Assembly: GCA_963751165.1 (NCBI GenBank)
Contig: CAVVTP010000001.1
Coordinates: 186,001 to 250,000, forward strand
DNA length: 64,000 nucleotides
Direction of reading: 5' to 3'
Source: Roseiarcus sp963751165
GTDB taxonomy: Bacteria > Pseudomonadota > Alphaproteobacteria > Rhizobiales > Beijerinckiaceae
The notes under the pieces were generated by a model. That model was given only the letters and a program-made list of their open reading frames with translations, made no database searches and was not told the DNA's origin. Numbering within the stretch: position 1 is the stretch's first letter; the number at the start of each line of letters is the position of its first letter. This document shows, one piece after another, positions 30,309-40,209 of the stretch. A program made the position numbers and the translations under genes.

Positions 30309-31577
30309 TCATTTCGCAGCGGGGCCCTCGGAGGTTTCGAGGAGGTGGGCCTGCTGCAAGACCGTGAACGCGCCTCCAATGACCGCGGGACCGAACTGGT
30401 CCTCGCCGTTCGGCGGCCGGCTGTTGACCGCCCCGGTGATGACGAGATCGTATTGCGGCCAGTAGGCGAAGATCGTCCGGAAGCCGAGGGTTTCGCCCTC
30501 GTAGAACCAATAGGCGCCGCCAAGTTCCTTTCTGTAGAAACGGCCAAGGCCAAGGCCGAAGCCGCCCGGATCATCGGCGCTGACGTCGCGAAGAGGCAGG
30601 CCCGTCTTGTTCGAGACCAGCTCGGTCATCTCGTCGAGCTGCTTTGCGGGAAAGACGCGCTTCTCGAAGACGGCGCGGATCCATAGGGCGAGGTCGCGCG
30701 GATTCGAGATGATGGCGCCCGCCTCTCCGGCCCAGGAGCGGTTTTGCATCCGCATGTCCTTGCCGATGAGCGGAGCGAGGGTCGACAGGTGGCAGGGCTC
30801 GGGCTGATACATCAGACAGTCCTGGAGCAAGTAGAGCGCGCGAGGCACACGCGACATGACGGGGCCGGCCGCTGCGGGCCCCGGATGCGGCCCATCGGCG
30901 TAGAACGTGTCGCGCAGACCGAGCGGCTTGAGGATCATTGTCGTGAGCGCCTGCTCGTAGTTCATGCCGGAAGCCGCCTCGATAATGAGGCCCGCGAGGA
31001 TGTAGTTGGTGTTGGAATAGAACCATCCCGCGCCTGGCGGAAAATGCTTGCCATTTCCAGGATCGACGAAGCCGATCAGGTCCTTCGCGCTGAACTGATG
31101 ATGGATGTCGGCGGCCTCGATCTCTCCGATCTCGACCGTCTCCGAATAGTTGGGGATGTCGCTCACCATGTGGAGCAGCGAACGGATGGTCACGTCCTTC
31201 CATGCCGGATATTGCGGCAGCCAGCGCCCGATCGTGTCGTCGAGCCTCAGCTTGCCATCCGCCTCCAGCTTCAAAATCAGCGCCGCAGTGAATTCCTTGG
31301 TGTTGCTGCCGATGTCGAACAAGGTGTCAGGGCCGATCGGCTTCGAATCGCTGAGCCCATCGGCGCCCGCGAAAACGGAGATGATCGGGTGGTGGGCGCC
31401 GCGATCCACTTGCAATGCGGCGCCCGAAAGCCCCTCGATCGGCCCGCGTTGCGTGACGTAGGCGTCAACGACCTGCTGCACCTGGGCGGTGACCGCCGCG
31501 TCATCGGCTTGCGCGGGCATCGAACAGAATGATAAGGCGCCGAAAAAGGCCAGACCGACATGCGCCGGACACCGCAT
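30309..31577 (-). CDS. Exported serine hydrolase, class C beta-lactamase fold
   Basis: About 422 residues from the ATG at 31577 (MRCPAHVGLAFFGALSFCS), which gives a clear signal peptide ending near PAQA; the frame is open 36 codons further but without sense. The Ser-x-x-Lys motif is SNTK in DIGSNTKEFTAALI, the Tyr motif is YSNTNYILAGLI, and a GETLG segment near the end may stand for the KTG-like box. Relatives include esterases, D-peptidases and beta-lactamase-like proteins, so antibiotic resistance should not be assumed. It acts in the periplasm. It is alone, with the operon palindrome beyond its 3' end. Confidence 0.82.
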   Translation of the reverse strand: MRCPAHVGLAFFGALSFCSMPAQADDAAVTAQVQQVVDAYVTQRGPIEGLSGAALQVDRGAHHPIISVFAGADGLSDSKPIGPDTLFDIGSNTKEFTAALILKLEADGKLRLDDTIGRWLPQYPAWKDVTIRSLLHMVSDIPNYSETVEIGEIEAADIHHQFSAKDLIGFVDPGNGKHFPPGAGWFYSNTNYILAGLIIEAASGMNYEQALTTMILKPLGLRDTFYADGPHPGPAAAGPVMSRVPRALYLLQDCLMYQPEPCHLSTLAPLIGKDMRMQNRSWAGEAGAIISNPRDLALWIRAVFEKRVFPAKQLDEMTELVSNKTGLPLRDVSADDPGGFGLGLGRFYRKELGGAYWFYEGETLGFRTIFAYWPQYDLVITGAVNSRPPNGEDQFGPAVIGGAFTVLQQAHLLETSEGPAAK

Positions 31578-31838
31578 TGCGTCCTCCAGAGGAATGCCAT
31601 TCACGTATTGGCTAATGCCGCGACTGGAGGCGGGTCGCGCTCGTAAGCGCTCGTCGTAACCGCCCCGCGCCGACCTCAAGCTCAAAATGGGACCTCGTCA
31701 ACCGCTAAGTCTCGCGGGAAGCGCTTGTCGATTCTGCAAAGGCGGAACGATTGCGCACCGGCGAGAACGCCGCCGCATGGCGCGGCCATCCGGACGCCGC
31801 TTCGCCCAAACCTGGGAAGCTCATGCGCGGCGCTGGCT

Positions 31839-32495
31839 TTATGCGGGGACGTCCTCGTTGGGCGCCTTCGCCTCGATCTGCCCCAAAAGCGCTTTTTCGC
31901 CGCCCAATGCTGTCCTTGCCGACCGCGGTTCGTCGCCGAAGATGACGGCCATCGAATAGGCGTCGACGTAGTCATTCCCCTGCCGTGAAAAACTTCGGTG
32001 CAGTCCTTCGAATTGGAAGCCGAAGGACCGATAAAGGCGAATGGCGGCGGTGTTGCCCGTAAAGACTGTGAGCTGAACACGGCGCAGATTGGCGCGCATC
32101 TTCGCCGTCGCCAGCAGGACCGACATGAGCGTCGAGCCAATTCCTCGGCCTTGAAATTTCTCGCTGACACCGAGCATTACGGTGCCGCAGTGATCAAGAA
32201 GGTCGCCATGGACGTAGAGGCCGGCAAACGCAATAGCCGTAGCGTTCATGATCGCGACGGTCTCGAACTTCCGGGTGGCCACGATGCCGTCCAGCCAGCG
32301 GTTGAGCTCGCGCTCGTCGGCGAGCGGACCTCGGGTCGACGCCCGTTCGAGGAATTGGCGCTCGTTGAACAGCGCAAACAGACCGGAAGCATGATCGGAG
32401 CGACGGACACAAAATTCAACGCCTTCCGGCGGCGCGATACGACGTCTCACGCCCTGAGCAATGCCCGAGACGTCACGAGAAGATTGTTGACTCAT
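31839..32495 (-). CDS. GNAT-family N-acetyltransferase
   Basis: About 218 residues from the ATG at 32495 (MSQQSSRDVSGIAQGVRRR). The acetyl-CoA loop is VSEKFQGRGIGSTLM (Q-x-x-G-x-G type), followed by QLTVFTGNTAAIRLYRSFGF, standard motif A and B elements of the RimI/PhnO-like group. The C-terminal tail beyond VIFGDEP is Ala/Lys-rich. The acceptor is unknown. It has no operon partner; about 260 bases without a gene separate it from the serine hydrolase. Confidence 0.8.
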   Translation of the reverse strand: MSQQSSRDVSGIAQGVRRRIAPPEGVEFCVRRSDHASGLFALFNERQFLERASTRGPLADERELNRWLDGIVATRKFETVAIMNATAIAFAGLYVHGDLLDHCGTVMLGVSEKFQGRGIGSTLMSVLLATAKMRANLRRVQLTVFTGNTAAIRLYRSFGFQFEGLHRSFSRQGNDYVDAYSMAVIFGDEPRSARTALGGEKALLGQIEAKAPNEDVPA

Positions 32496-32772
32496 CGTCC
32501 CGCCCCGCGATTGAAGGCTCATCCCTCGTCATTTTGTTTAGGCATTTGAAGCTTGGTCGAGGCTGTATATTACCGCTGTTACAATTCACGAGTATGTCAT
32601 CAGTCTGAGAATCTGAACAGCTGATTGGGATTGGCGTCAGGCAGTGTCTAAGTATCAAAATTGACAAATCGGAGCAATTTGCAGCGCTTAACAAGAGTTG
32701 GTGTTCATTGATCGTTTAATCGGACATTAAAGGAGTAATAAATATCATTGTAGGTAACGGGCTCGTCATTTC
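32496..32772. other. AT-rich gene-free stretch
   Basis: Nearly 280 bases with clearly lower GC than the surroundings. No gene, RNA or repeat was recognised. It separates the GNAT gene from the sulfotransferase fragment and could be a breakpoint of acquired DNA. Confidence 0.45.
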
Positions 32773-33184
32773 ATGCTGCTGGGCTTCATCCATTGCGTCT
32801 TCCCTAACGCGACCTTAATTCATTGCCGGCGTCATCCGATCGACACCGCTCTTTCGATCCTTCACTACAAACTTCGAGGCGGCCTTCGACTTCGCCTCGG
32901 ATCGGAGCGATCTCGTCTTCTATTACCGGCAGTACCAACGGCTGATGGACCATTGGCGAGAGGTGCTCCCCGAGGATCGCTTTGTCGAAATGGACTATGA
33001 GGCGCTGGTCGCCGATTCGGAGCCGCATGGAAGACGGCTCGTTTCCGCCTGCGGCCTCAATAGGAACGAGGCATGCCTGGCGCCGCATCTCAACGGGCGC
33101 GTGATCAGGACGGCGAGTCTCTGGCAGGCGCGTCAACCCATCTATCGGGCTTCCGTCGAACGGTGGCGGCGATACGAACCCTAG
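32773..33184 (+). pseudogene. Sulfotransferase family fragment
   Basis: The fragment reads LLGFIHCVFPNATLIHCRRH with PIDTALSIL, then in the next frame TTNFEAAFDFASDRSDLV, FYYRQYQRLMDHWREVLP and VEMDYEALVADSE, ending in RQPIYRASVERWRRYEP. This is the C-terminal third of the sulfotransferase_3/TPR-sulfotransferase family, including the 3'-phosphate-binding Arg-x-Pro segment. The PAPS P-loop part is missing upstream and the last few residues are cut. One surplus T near 32850-32853 breaks the frame. It is a remnant left of the insertion sequences. Confidence 0.7.
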
Positions 33185-33193
33185 TGGTCAAAA

Positions 33194-33236
33194 TCAAACG
33201 AATGAGTCCGCCCGCTCAAACGAATGAGTCGCCCGC
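33194..33236. repeat. Short tandem repeat, two units
   Basis: Two near-identical units of 22 and 21 bases (TCAAACGAATGAGTC then CGCCCGC or GCCCGC) lie between the sulfotransferase fragment and the IS701-type element. Confidence 0.6.
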
Positions 33237-33302
33237 TCTCCAATGTTTCCAAGGCTCGGCGCGCGAGGCGGCGGGTTCGGAGTGTCAGATTCGATCCACT
33301 AG

Positions 33303-34743
33303 CACTACTTTGGCAGATTTGACGGATTCACTGGGCTGAGCGGCCTTGCGCAGTGTGGGCATTTGCTCGGCGGATGGCGCACGAAGAGATCAAGAATGGC
33401 CTGCCTGATGGCTGGCAGGCTCGGTTGCGGCGGCGGTCCCCCGATTTTTTTTTTTCCGACCCGCGGCCTTGAGGCGGCGGGACTGAAGGAAGGCATAGGC
33501 GATCATGGTCATCAAGGCGTGTCGGTGCAGCCCGAACCAAGATCGGCCTTCGAAGTGGTCGAGGCCAAGTTCCTCCTTCATCTGCTGATGCGCCTGTTCG
33601 CAGACCCATCTGGCTTTGATCGTGGCGGCAAGGGTCCTGAGGCTGACGTCGGCGGGAAGATTGGACACGTAGTATTTTTGCTCGCCCGTCGACCTGCGCT
33701 CGCCGACGAGCCAGACTTCGTCGCCGGGCATGCATTGCATGCGATCATCGGCCATGCGGTGCTTGTGGCCGTCAGCGACGCGGACGCGACGGGCCGCAAA
33801 GAGGCAGGTCAGACGGCCTTTCGTGCCGCGTCGCCAGTTGATCCTTCGCCACGTCTCCCCGGCCAAGGCGGTTTAGGCGGAGATCGGCGGTTGATCCGGA
33901 ATGCTGTATTTGCGCGGCCTTCCCGCCTTGGCGACGGGGAAGGTCACGGCGACGTCGGCGGGATAGACGTTCTGGCGTTTCGACAGGCCCACCGCCCACT
34001 TGAGACCGCGCTCGCTCAGCGCCTGGCGGAAGGACCCGCTGGACCCGTAACCGGAATTGGCGAGGACGCAGCGAAATCGCGCGCCCGAGGCGATGACGCG
34101 GTCGATCTCTTCGATCGCAATTTCCGGCTTGGTCCGTGCGGCCCGTTTTTCCTCCGGCACACGCGCTTGCGCCATCCGTTCGGGATCGCTCGTCCACTCT
34201 TCCGGCAGGAACAGCCGCAGGCCCACCGTCACCGGGACCTCTCGCGACGCGAGCGTCAGCGAGACCAACGACTGACAGTTCGCCGTCTTGCCCAGCGCGG
34301 AAGCATATTGCGGCGCGACGCCGACCGAATGCTCGCCCTTCTTCGGCAGCGCCGTATCGTCGACGATCAGCCACGCGTCGGCGCAGCCGACCATTCGGTC
34401 GGCTTCGGCGAGCAGAACCTTCTCAAGCGGCGCCGTATCCCACGCCCTGCCGGTGATGAAATGATGAAGCTGGTCGTATCCGACTTCGCCGTCCCGCGCC
34501 GCCATAGGCTGGACGCTCTTGCGATCTCCCGCGCCGATCAGACCCGCAATGTAGGCCGGGCACATCCGCGCGCGCACTTTGTGCCGCAAGGCGCTTACGA
34601 ACGGCGCCAGCCACGTTTCCAGATCGGACTTCCAGGTCGCGTCCATGGTCGGCCCTCCACAAGCCGACCACCCATGAATCACGTAAAACGCGATTCGAGA
34701 ATCCGAATCCCGCCAAGCCGCTCAAAAATCTGCCAAAGTAGTG
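33303..34743 (-). mobile_element. IS701-family insertion sequence, 1441 bp
   Basis: Perfect 18-base terminal inverted repeats (33303-33320, beginning CACTACTTTGGCAG; mirror at 34726-34743) enclose one transposase gene. The element is flanked by CTAG on both sides (33299-33302 and 34744-34747), fitting the four-base YTAR target duplication of IS701 elements. The intact ends suggest a fairly recent insertion. Confidence 0.88.
33390..34682 (-). pseudogene. IS701-family transposase with one in-frame stop
   Basis: The first part (34682 to 33876) has WLIVDDTALPKKGEHSVGVA with the first catalytic Asp of the DDE domain, LANSGYGSSGSFRQAL (second acidic region, with Asn where Asp is common) and ends SIPDQPPISA. 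A TAA at 33873-33875 interrupts, and the same frame resumes at once with ALAGETWRRINWRRGTKGRL, WLVGERRS, ARWVCEQAHQQMKEELGLDH (the Glu region) and FEGRSWFGLHRHALMTMIAY. Total length about 430 codons, normal for the family. A single nonsense change, perhaps CAA to TAA, is the only lesion. Confidence 0.85.
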
Positions 34744-34747
34744 CTAG

Positions 34748-36305
34748 GAGCCTGTCTGCTTAATCTCGGCGCGGCGTGATTTTAGCAGGCGAAGCCGGCC
34801 GGAAGGCCGGATGCAAGTAACCACACGCTAAGCTTGATGTAAAAGCGGAAGCTTTTCGGCCCTCCTTTGTCCCCATTCCCGGGTTGGCGAAGCTCACCCC
34901 GTTGCAAGGGCGCTCAGGGGCGGAGTTCGCCCCTGAGCGAGCTTCAGAATGTTGTGGACGAGGCAGACGAGGCCCCACTCGGAGGCGACCTTTTCGACGC
35001 CGCGCAAAAGGAACTGACGGAAGCCGCGCGCCTGCTTGATCTGTCCGAACACCGGTTCGGGCGGCTGCTTTCTTAAGCGATAGGGCTGGCGTGGCCGCCG
35101 GCCCTGATTTTTTCGCGCATGGCGGCGACCCGCGCCCCGCCGCCTTCTCCTTCCCCGGCATGCTGGGCCTGTCCGGCGCGATATAGCCGTCGATCCCGCG
35201 TTCTTCCAGCGCCGCAAGGTTGGCGTTGGAGCAATAGCCGGCGTCAGCCGACATTTGCGCGGGCTTCTTGCCCAGATTGGCTTCAATGGCGTCGGCGATC
35301 GGCGCCAATTGATGTTGATCGCTCTGCTTGGCGTCGAGCGCGTAGGCGACGATCACCTGGGCCGTCGCGTCGACCGCCGCCTGCGCGTTGTAGCCCTGGA
35401 TGAAGCCGTCTTTGGTTTTCATGATCCGGCTTTCGGGATCGGTGAAGTTCTTCTGCGCTTTGCGGTCGGGCTCCTCGGATAGCGGGGCTGCGGGCTTTCC
35501 CGGTTTCTTGCGGCCCTCGGCTCTTCGGTGCTCCTCGGCCTCGACTTTGGCCTTGGCCGCCGCGGCCGCTTTCGCTTCCGCCTCCAATGCGGCCTTCGCC
35601 GCCCGGATCTTCTCGGCGCGCTTCTTCTTGTCGGCGGCCCACTTCGGCAGCTCCTCGCCGCTCTTGTCGCGCCCGAAGGCCTTGTCCTCCGCGGCGTCCG
35701 CAGCTCGGCGAAGCAGCCATCGCTCGACCTCGGCTTCGAGCTCGCCGCACGCTGCTCCATGCACTCGTAGCTCATCGCCTTGTGCTTGGAGGCGTTCGCC
35801 TTGATCTTCGTCCCGTCGAGCGCGACATGGCCGAGCTTCACCAACCCCGCCTGCCCGCACAGCTTGAGAACCTGCCCGAATAGGTCGGCGAGCGCCTTCA
35901 AGTGTCGCTTGCGGAAGTCGGAGACGGTGCGAAAATCCGGCGGATCGAGCCCGACAATGCTCATGAAGTCGACCCGCTCGCGCGCCGCCTTGGCGATCCG
36001 GCGCGACGAGTAGACGCCGTTGCAATAAGCGTACAGCAACAGCGCCGTCATCATCGCCGGATCAAACGGCGGCTGCCCCCGCTCGCCCGGGTAAGCCGCT
36101 TCGATCTCGCTCAGATCGAGGTGCTCGAGCACCAGCGCCAAAACAAAACGAGCCAAGTGGTCCTTGCCAACAAAGTCCTGCAGGCTCGGCGGCAACAACA
36201 GCGGTTGATCGATCTTCCACGGGCGGAACGTCTTGCTCATGAACAAGAAGAAATCCGATTCGCGCCCGCGCCACCATCGAAATCTGCTATTTCTCGGACA
36301 GGCTC
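34748..36305 (-). mobile_element. IS1182-family insertion sequence, 1558 bp
   Basis: The ends are GAGCCTGTC (34748-34756) and its inverse (36297-36305), perfect over nine bases and partly matching beyond. CTAG lies just outside each end (34744-34747, shared with the IS701-type element, and 36306-36309). The single gene inside is a frameshifted IS1182-type transposase. Confidence 0.82.
34894..36240 (-). pseudogene. IS1182-family transposase, frameshifted
   Basis: It starts MSKTFRPWKIDQPLLLPPSL (DUF772-type N-terminus: DHLARFVLALVLEHLDLSEI, GERGQPPFDPAMMTALLLYA), then GHVALDGTKIKANASKHKAM (first catalytic Asp). Near 35740 the frame changes to EVERWLLRRAADAAEDKAFG and NFTDPESRIMKTKDGFIQGY (DPESR motif), SADAGYCSNANLAALEERGI (second Asp). 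Near 35100 it changes again to GQIKQARGFRQFLLRGVEKV (Glu region) and ends ILKLAQGRTPPLSALATG. At least two frame changes make it inactive as read. Confidence 0.85.
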
Positions 36306-36433
36306 CTAGCTTGGCGAACTGCAAGATCTGGCGCCCAAGGCTCAGCCAATAGCTGATTATCATCCCGTACGGTCGTAATACAGGTGGCGAGCGTTGGGCG
36401 CTCGCTCAGCCGACGCTCCTTCGGGAGGACCGC

Positions 36434-37507
36434 ATGGCCAAGATTCGCATCGCCGTGGCCGGGGCAGGCTCGATCGGACTGCGGCATATCGAGGAAATAC
36501 AGAAGAGCCAGGCGGCGACGCTGTCGGCGATCATCGATCCGTCGCCGAACGCCCGACTGGTTGCGCAACGCGAGGGCGTGCCGCTCTACCAGTCGTTGCA
36601 GGAATGCTTCGCCGATGATCGGCCCGAAGGCGTCATACTGGCGACGCCAAATCAAATGCACGTCGAGCAGGGTTTGGCGTGCGTCGAAGCGGGAATCCCG
36701 GTGCTGGTGGAGAAGCCGGTCGCTCACACGCTACGGGAAGGGCAGCGACTGGTCGAAGCCGCCGAGCGCGCGAATGCAAAGCTGCTGGTAGGACATCACC
36801 GACCGCACAGCCCAATCCTGCACAAGGCAGTCGAGATCGTGAAATCCGGCATTCTCGGCGCCATCGTCGGGGTGATCGGAAGCGCCGTATTCTATAAACC
36901 GGATGGCTATTACGATGGCCCATTTGCATGGCGCAAGAATCCGGGCGGCGGACCGATCCTTATCAATATGATCCATGAGGTCGGCAACCTGCGCGCCATG
37001 ATCGGCGAAATCGTCGCCGTCCAGGCGTTCGCGTCGAACGCCATCCGCAAGTTCGCGGTGGAGGATACGGTCGCCATCGGCCTGCGTTTTGACAACGGCG
37101 CGCTCGGAACGTTCCTGCTGTCCGACACGGCGGCTTCGGCCAAGAGCTGGGAACAGACCTCGCGGGAGAACGAAGCCTACGCGACATACCCTGACGAGGA
37201 CGCCTACGTCGTGATCGGGTCCGACGGATCGTTGGCGGTGCCGACGATGCGGCTGAAATACTACCAGGAGAAAGGGGACCGCTCATGGCACAAGCCGTTC
37301 ACAACAGAGACGATCCCGCTTCAACGAGCTGACCCGTTGGCCCTTCAGATCGAGCATTTTGTCGCCGTGATCCGCGACGAGGCCAAGCCGCTCGTCAGCG
37401 GCAGGGACGGGCTTCAGAACCTCCGTGTGACCGATGCCATCGCCGAGGCCGCCAAGTCCGGCCTGACCGTCAATATTCCGACGACGTGGGCGGGAAACCC
37501 GTGGTGA
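36434..37507 (+). CDS. Gfo/Idh/MocA family oxidoreductase
   Basis: A 357-residue protein starting MAKIRIAVAGAGSIGLRHIE with the NAD(P) glycine motif. GVILATPNQMHVEQGLACVE and AGIPVLVEKPVAHTLREG give the EKP motif; GGGPILINMIHEVGNLRAMI carries the usual catalytic His region. It is a dehydrogenase of a sugar, polyol or cyclic hydroxy acid. It begins just right of the insertion sequences and is 91 bases ahead of the isomerase, with which it likely forms an operon. The substrate is unknown. Confidence 0.85.
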   Translation: MAKIRIAVAGAGSIGLRHIEEIQKSQAATLSAIIDPSPNARLVAQREGVPLYQSLQECFADDRPEGVILATPNQMHVEQGLACVEAGIPVLVEKPVAHTLREGQRLVEAAERANAKLLVGHHRPHSPILHKAVEIVKSGILGAIVGVIGSAVFYKPDGYYDGPFAWRKNPGGGPILINMIHEVGNLRAMIGEIVAVQAFASNAIRKFAVEDTVAIGLRFDNGALGTFLLSDTAASAKSWEQTSRENEAYATYPDEDAYVVIGSDGSLAVPTMRLKYYQEKGDRSWHKPFTTETIPLQRADPLALQIEHFVAVIRDEAKPLVSGRDGLQNLRVTDAIAEAAKSGLTVNIPTTWAGNPW

Positions 37508-37598
37508 CCGGGAATAGGAATAGGAGCGAGCCGGCAGGTCCTCGTGCGTGGATCGGCGGTCTCGCCAGCGTCATGCAACCCGTGTCGGAGATTGCACA

Positions 37599-38405
37599 AT
37601 GAATGTCCGCTCCTTCTCCCTTGCCCACCTCACCGCTATCGTGCTGTCGCCGCCGGAGCTGATCCGCCTCGCCGCCCGTTCAGGCTACAGGTCCGTCGGC
37701 CTGCGTTTGCTGGCCGTGAACCCGGAAAGCCCTGGGTATCCCCTCATGGACGATCCCGCGGCGATGCGCGCGACGAAGGCGGCCATCGCCGATACAGGCG
37801 TTGAGGTCATGGACATCGAATTTGTCCGCATCACCCCGGAGATCGACGTGAAGGCGCTTGAGCCGTTCGTCGCCGCCGGCGCCGAATTGGGCGCCAAATA
37901 CGTGATCACCGCCCCCTACGAGCCCGATCATGCGCGTCTCTCGGACCGGCTGGGCGCCATCAGCGATCTGTGCGGCGGTTATGGCATGCGCGCCGTACTC
38001 GAATTCTTCCCGTGGACTGACGTGCCCGACCTCGGCACGGCGGCCAAGGTCGTCCAACGCACAGGGCGCGAGGAATGCGGCATCCTGGTCGACACGCTGC
38101 ATTACGCCCGAGGCGCCAGCATGCCGGAACAGTTCCAGGGTCTCGCGCCCTCCCGATTTCCCTTCGTGCATGTCTGTGACGCGCCAGCGGGCATGTCCTG
38201 GACGCGGGAGGAGCTATTCCATGCCGGCCGCGTCGAGCGGCTTCCGCCGGGAGAAGGCGGGATCGACATCAAGGGCATTCTTCAGCACCTGCCGCCGAAC
38301 ATCCCAGTGGCGCTTGAAGTGCCGATGACGGCTCACATGGCGGCAAAAGGCGTCGAGGCGGTCGTGCGTCGGGTGCGCCAGGCTGCGGAACGGCTGTTAG
38401 GCTGA
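37599..38405 (+). CDS. Sugar phosphate isomerase/epimerase family protein (TIM barrel, AP-endonuclease 2-like)
   Basis: A 268-residue protein from the ATG at 37599 (MNVRSFSLAHLTAIVLSPPE). Barrel strands with metal ligands can be seen: GYRSVGLRL, MDIEFVRI, MRAVLEFFPWTDVPD (Glu), GILVDTLHYARG (Asp, His), FPFVHVCDAP (His) and VALEVPMTAH (Glu). The family includes isomerases, epimerases and dehydratases such as 3-dehydroshikimate dehydratase. With the neighbouring oxidoreductases it suggests catabolism of a cyclic polyol or acid. The exact reaction is not inferable. Confidence 0.8.
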   Translation: MNVRSFSLAHLTAIVLSPPELIRLAARSGYRSVGLRLLAVNPESPGYPLMDDPAAMRATKAAIADTGVEVMDIEFVRITPEIDVKALEPFVAAGAELGAKYVITAPYEPDHARLSDRLGAISDLCGGYGMRAVLEFFPWTDVPDLGTAAKVVQRTGREECGILVDTLHYARGASMPEQFQGLAPSRFPFVHVCDAPAGMSWTREELFHAGRVERLPPGEGGIDIKGILQHLPPNIPVALEVPMTAHMAAKGVEAVVRRVRQAAERLLG

Positions 38406-38483
38406 GGCAGGGCGCCCGTGCCGAACGCGCCGAAGCTCGCCCTCGCAGCCTGAAAACAGCGCGTCTCGAGGAGAGTTTGTGCG

Positions 38484-40209
38484 ATGCCATCAGAGTTGAT
38501 CTGCGATGTGCTCGTCATCGGCTCGGGCGCCGGTGGCTTGTCTGCGGCGGTCACGGCGGCGTTCTACGGCCTCAAGGTGATCGTCGCCGAGAAGGAACCG
38601 GTGTTTGGCGGCACGACAGCCTGGTCCGGCGGCTGGATGTGGGCGCCGCGAAACCCGCTCGCCCAGCGGGCCGGCATCGTCGAGGATCCGGAGGCGCCGC
38701 GCGTCTACCTGCGGAACGTGCTTGGCAACAACTTCAATGAAGCCAAGGTCGAAGCGTTCCTGGAAGCCGCCCCGCAAATGGTGGCCTTCTTCGAAGGCAG
38801 TACGGCCGTCAAATTCGAGCCGGGGCTGAAGATCCCAGACACATATGGCGACGTCCCCGGAGCCGGCGCCGGCGGCCGATCGGTCATCGCGGCCCCTTAC
38901 GACGCGCGCAAGCTGGGCGCGCTCGTCGAGCGCCTGCGCAAGCCTTTGCGAGAGACCACGTTCCTCGGCATGACCATCCAGGCCGGGCCGGACTTGGCCG
39001 CGTTCATGAATGTGACCCGGTCGCCGCGCGCCTTCCTGCACGTCGCGCGCCGCCTCAGTCGGCATCTGCTGGATCTCGCCGCACACCGGCGCGGGATGCA
39101 GCTCCGCAACGGACAGGCTCTCGTGGGTAGGCTGCTCCGCTCGGCCGTCGATCTCGGCGTCGATCTGCGCACCTCCTCATCGGCAATCCGGCTGCTGCAC
39201 GGGGGCGGTGTCGTAACGGGCGCCGTCCTGACGACGCCGTCGGGCGAAGTGGAGGTTCGGGCGCGGCGCGGCGTCGTGCTGGCCACGGGCGGATTCCCGC
39301 ACGATCGTGAACGCCGTCAGCGCATGTTTCCCGCCGACGACCAGCATCTGACGCTTGCGGTCCCATCCGCGACCGGCGACGGCGCGCGGCTCGGCGAGTC
39401 CGTGGGCGGGGTCGTCGACGACACGCTCGCCGCTGCGGGCGCATGGTGCCCTGTCTCGCTCGTGCCGCTCCCGGACGGGACCACGGGCCGCTTCCCCCAC
39501 ATCATCGAGCGCGGCAAGCCGGGCATCGTCGGCGTGCTCGCGGACGGGAGGCGCTTTTGCAACGAGGGCAACGGTTATCACGACTACGTGGACGCCATGC
39601 TGCGCGCCGTCCCAGCAGGGCAGGAGGTCGCATCTTGGCTGATCTGCACCCGCCGAGTTTCAGCGCCGCTACGGCCTTGGCGTCGCTCGGCCGGCGCCGC
39701 TGCCGCTGCGGCCCTATCTCCGGTCGGGTTACCTCAAGTCCGGTAGGACGATCGCAGACCTGGCGAGAAACTGTGGGATCGACCCCGGCGGGCTGGAACG
39801 GACGATCGCCGAGTACAACATCCATGCGCGCAAGGGCAAGGATCCGGCATTCGGTCGCGGTTCAACTCTCTACAATCGCTATCAGGGCGATCCGAGCAAC
39901 ACGCCGAATCCGTGCGTCGCCCCGATCGAACGCGGGCCGTTTTGCGCGGTCAAGGTGGTTGCGGGCAGTTTCGGAACCTTCGCTGGCCTGAAGACGGACG
40001 GCAGCGCGCGCGTGCTGGACGCGGGTGGCGCTCCGATCCCAGGGCTCTACGCGGTCGGTACGGACATGGCGAGCGTCATGGGCGGCCATTACCCGGCCGG
40101 CGGGATCAACATCGGCCCCGCCATGACCTTCGGGTACATCGCCGGACGTCACATGGCTCGTATTGCGCCCAACGCCTCGCCTGACACCAAGAGGAACGAC
40201 GCACGCTGA
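38484..40209 (+). CDS. FAD-dependent dehydrogenase (KstD/fumarate-reductase flavoprotein type), one frameshift
   Basis: It starts MPSELICDVLVIGSGAGGLS (dinucleotide motif) and continues EPVFGGTTAWSGGWMWAP, typical of 3-ketosteroid dehydrogenase-like flavoproteins, to VPAGQEVASWLI. Near 39645 one surplus base shifts the frame; the next frame reads EFQRRYGLGVARPAPLPLRP, CGIDPGGLERTIAEYN, GPFCAVKVVAGSFGTFAGLK and GLYAVGTDMASVMGGHYPAG with the C-terminal FAD motif GINIGPAMTFGYIAGR. Repaired length is about 575 residues, as expected. It should introduce a double bond or oxidise a ring substrate, third enzyme of the cluster. Real loss and sequence error are both possible. Confidence 0.8.

Noticed and set aside
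30309..31577. Antibiotic-resistance beta-lactamase
   Set aside because: The fold is shared with many esterases and peptidases and the KTG-type box is not clear, so only serine hydrolase is supported.
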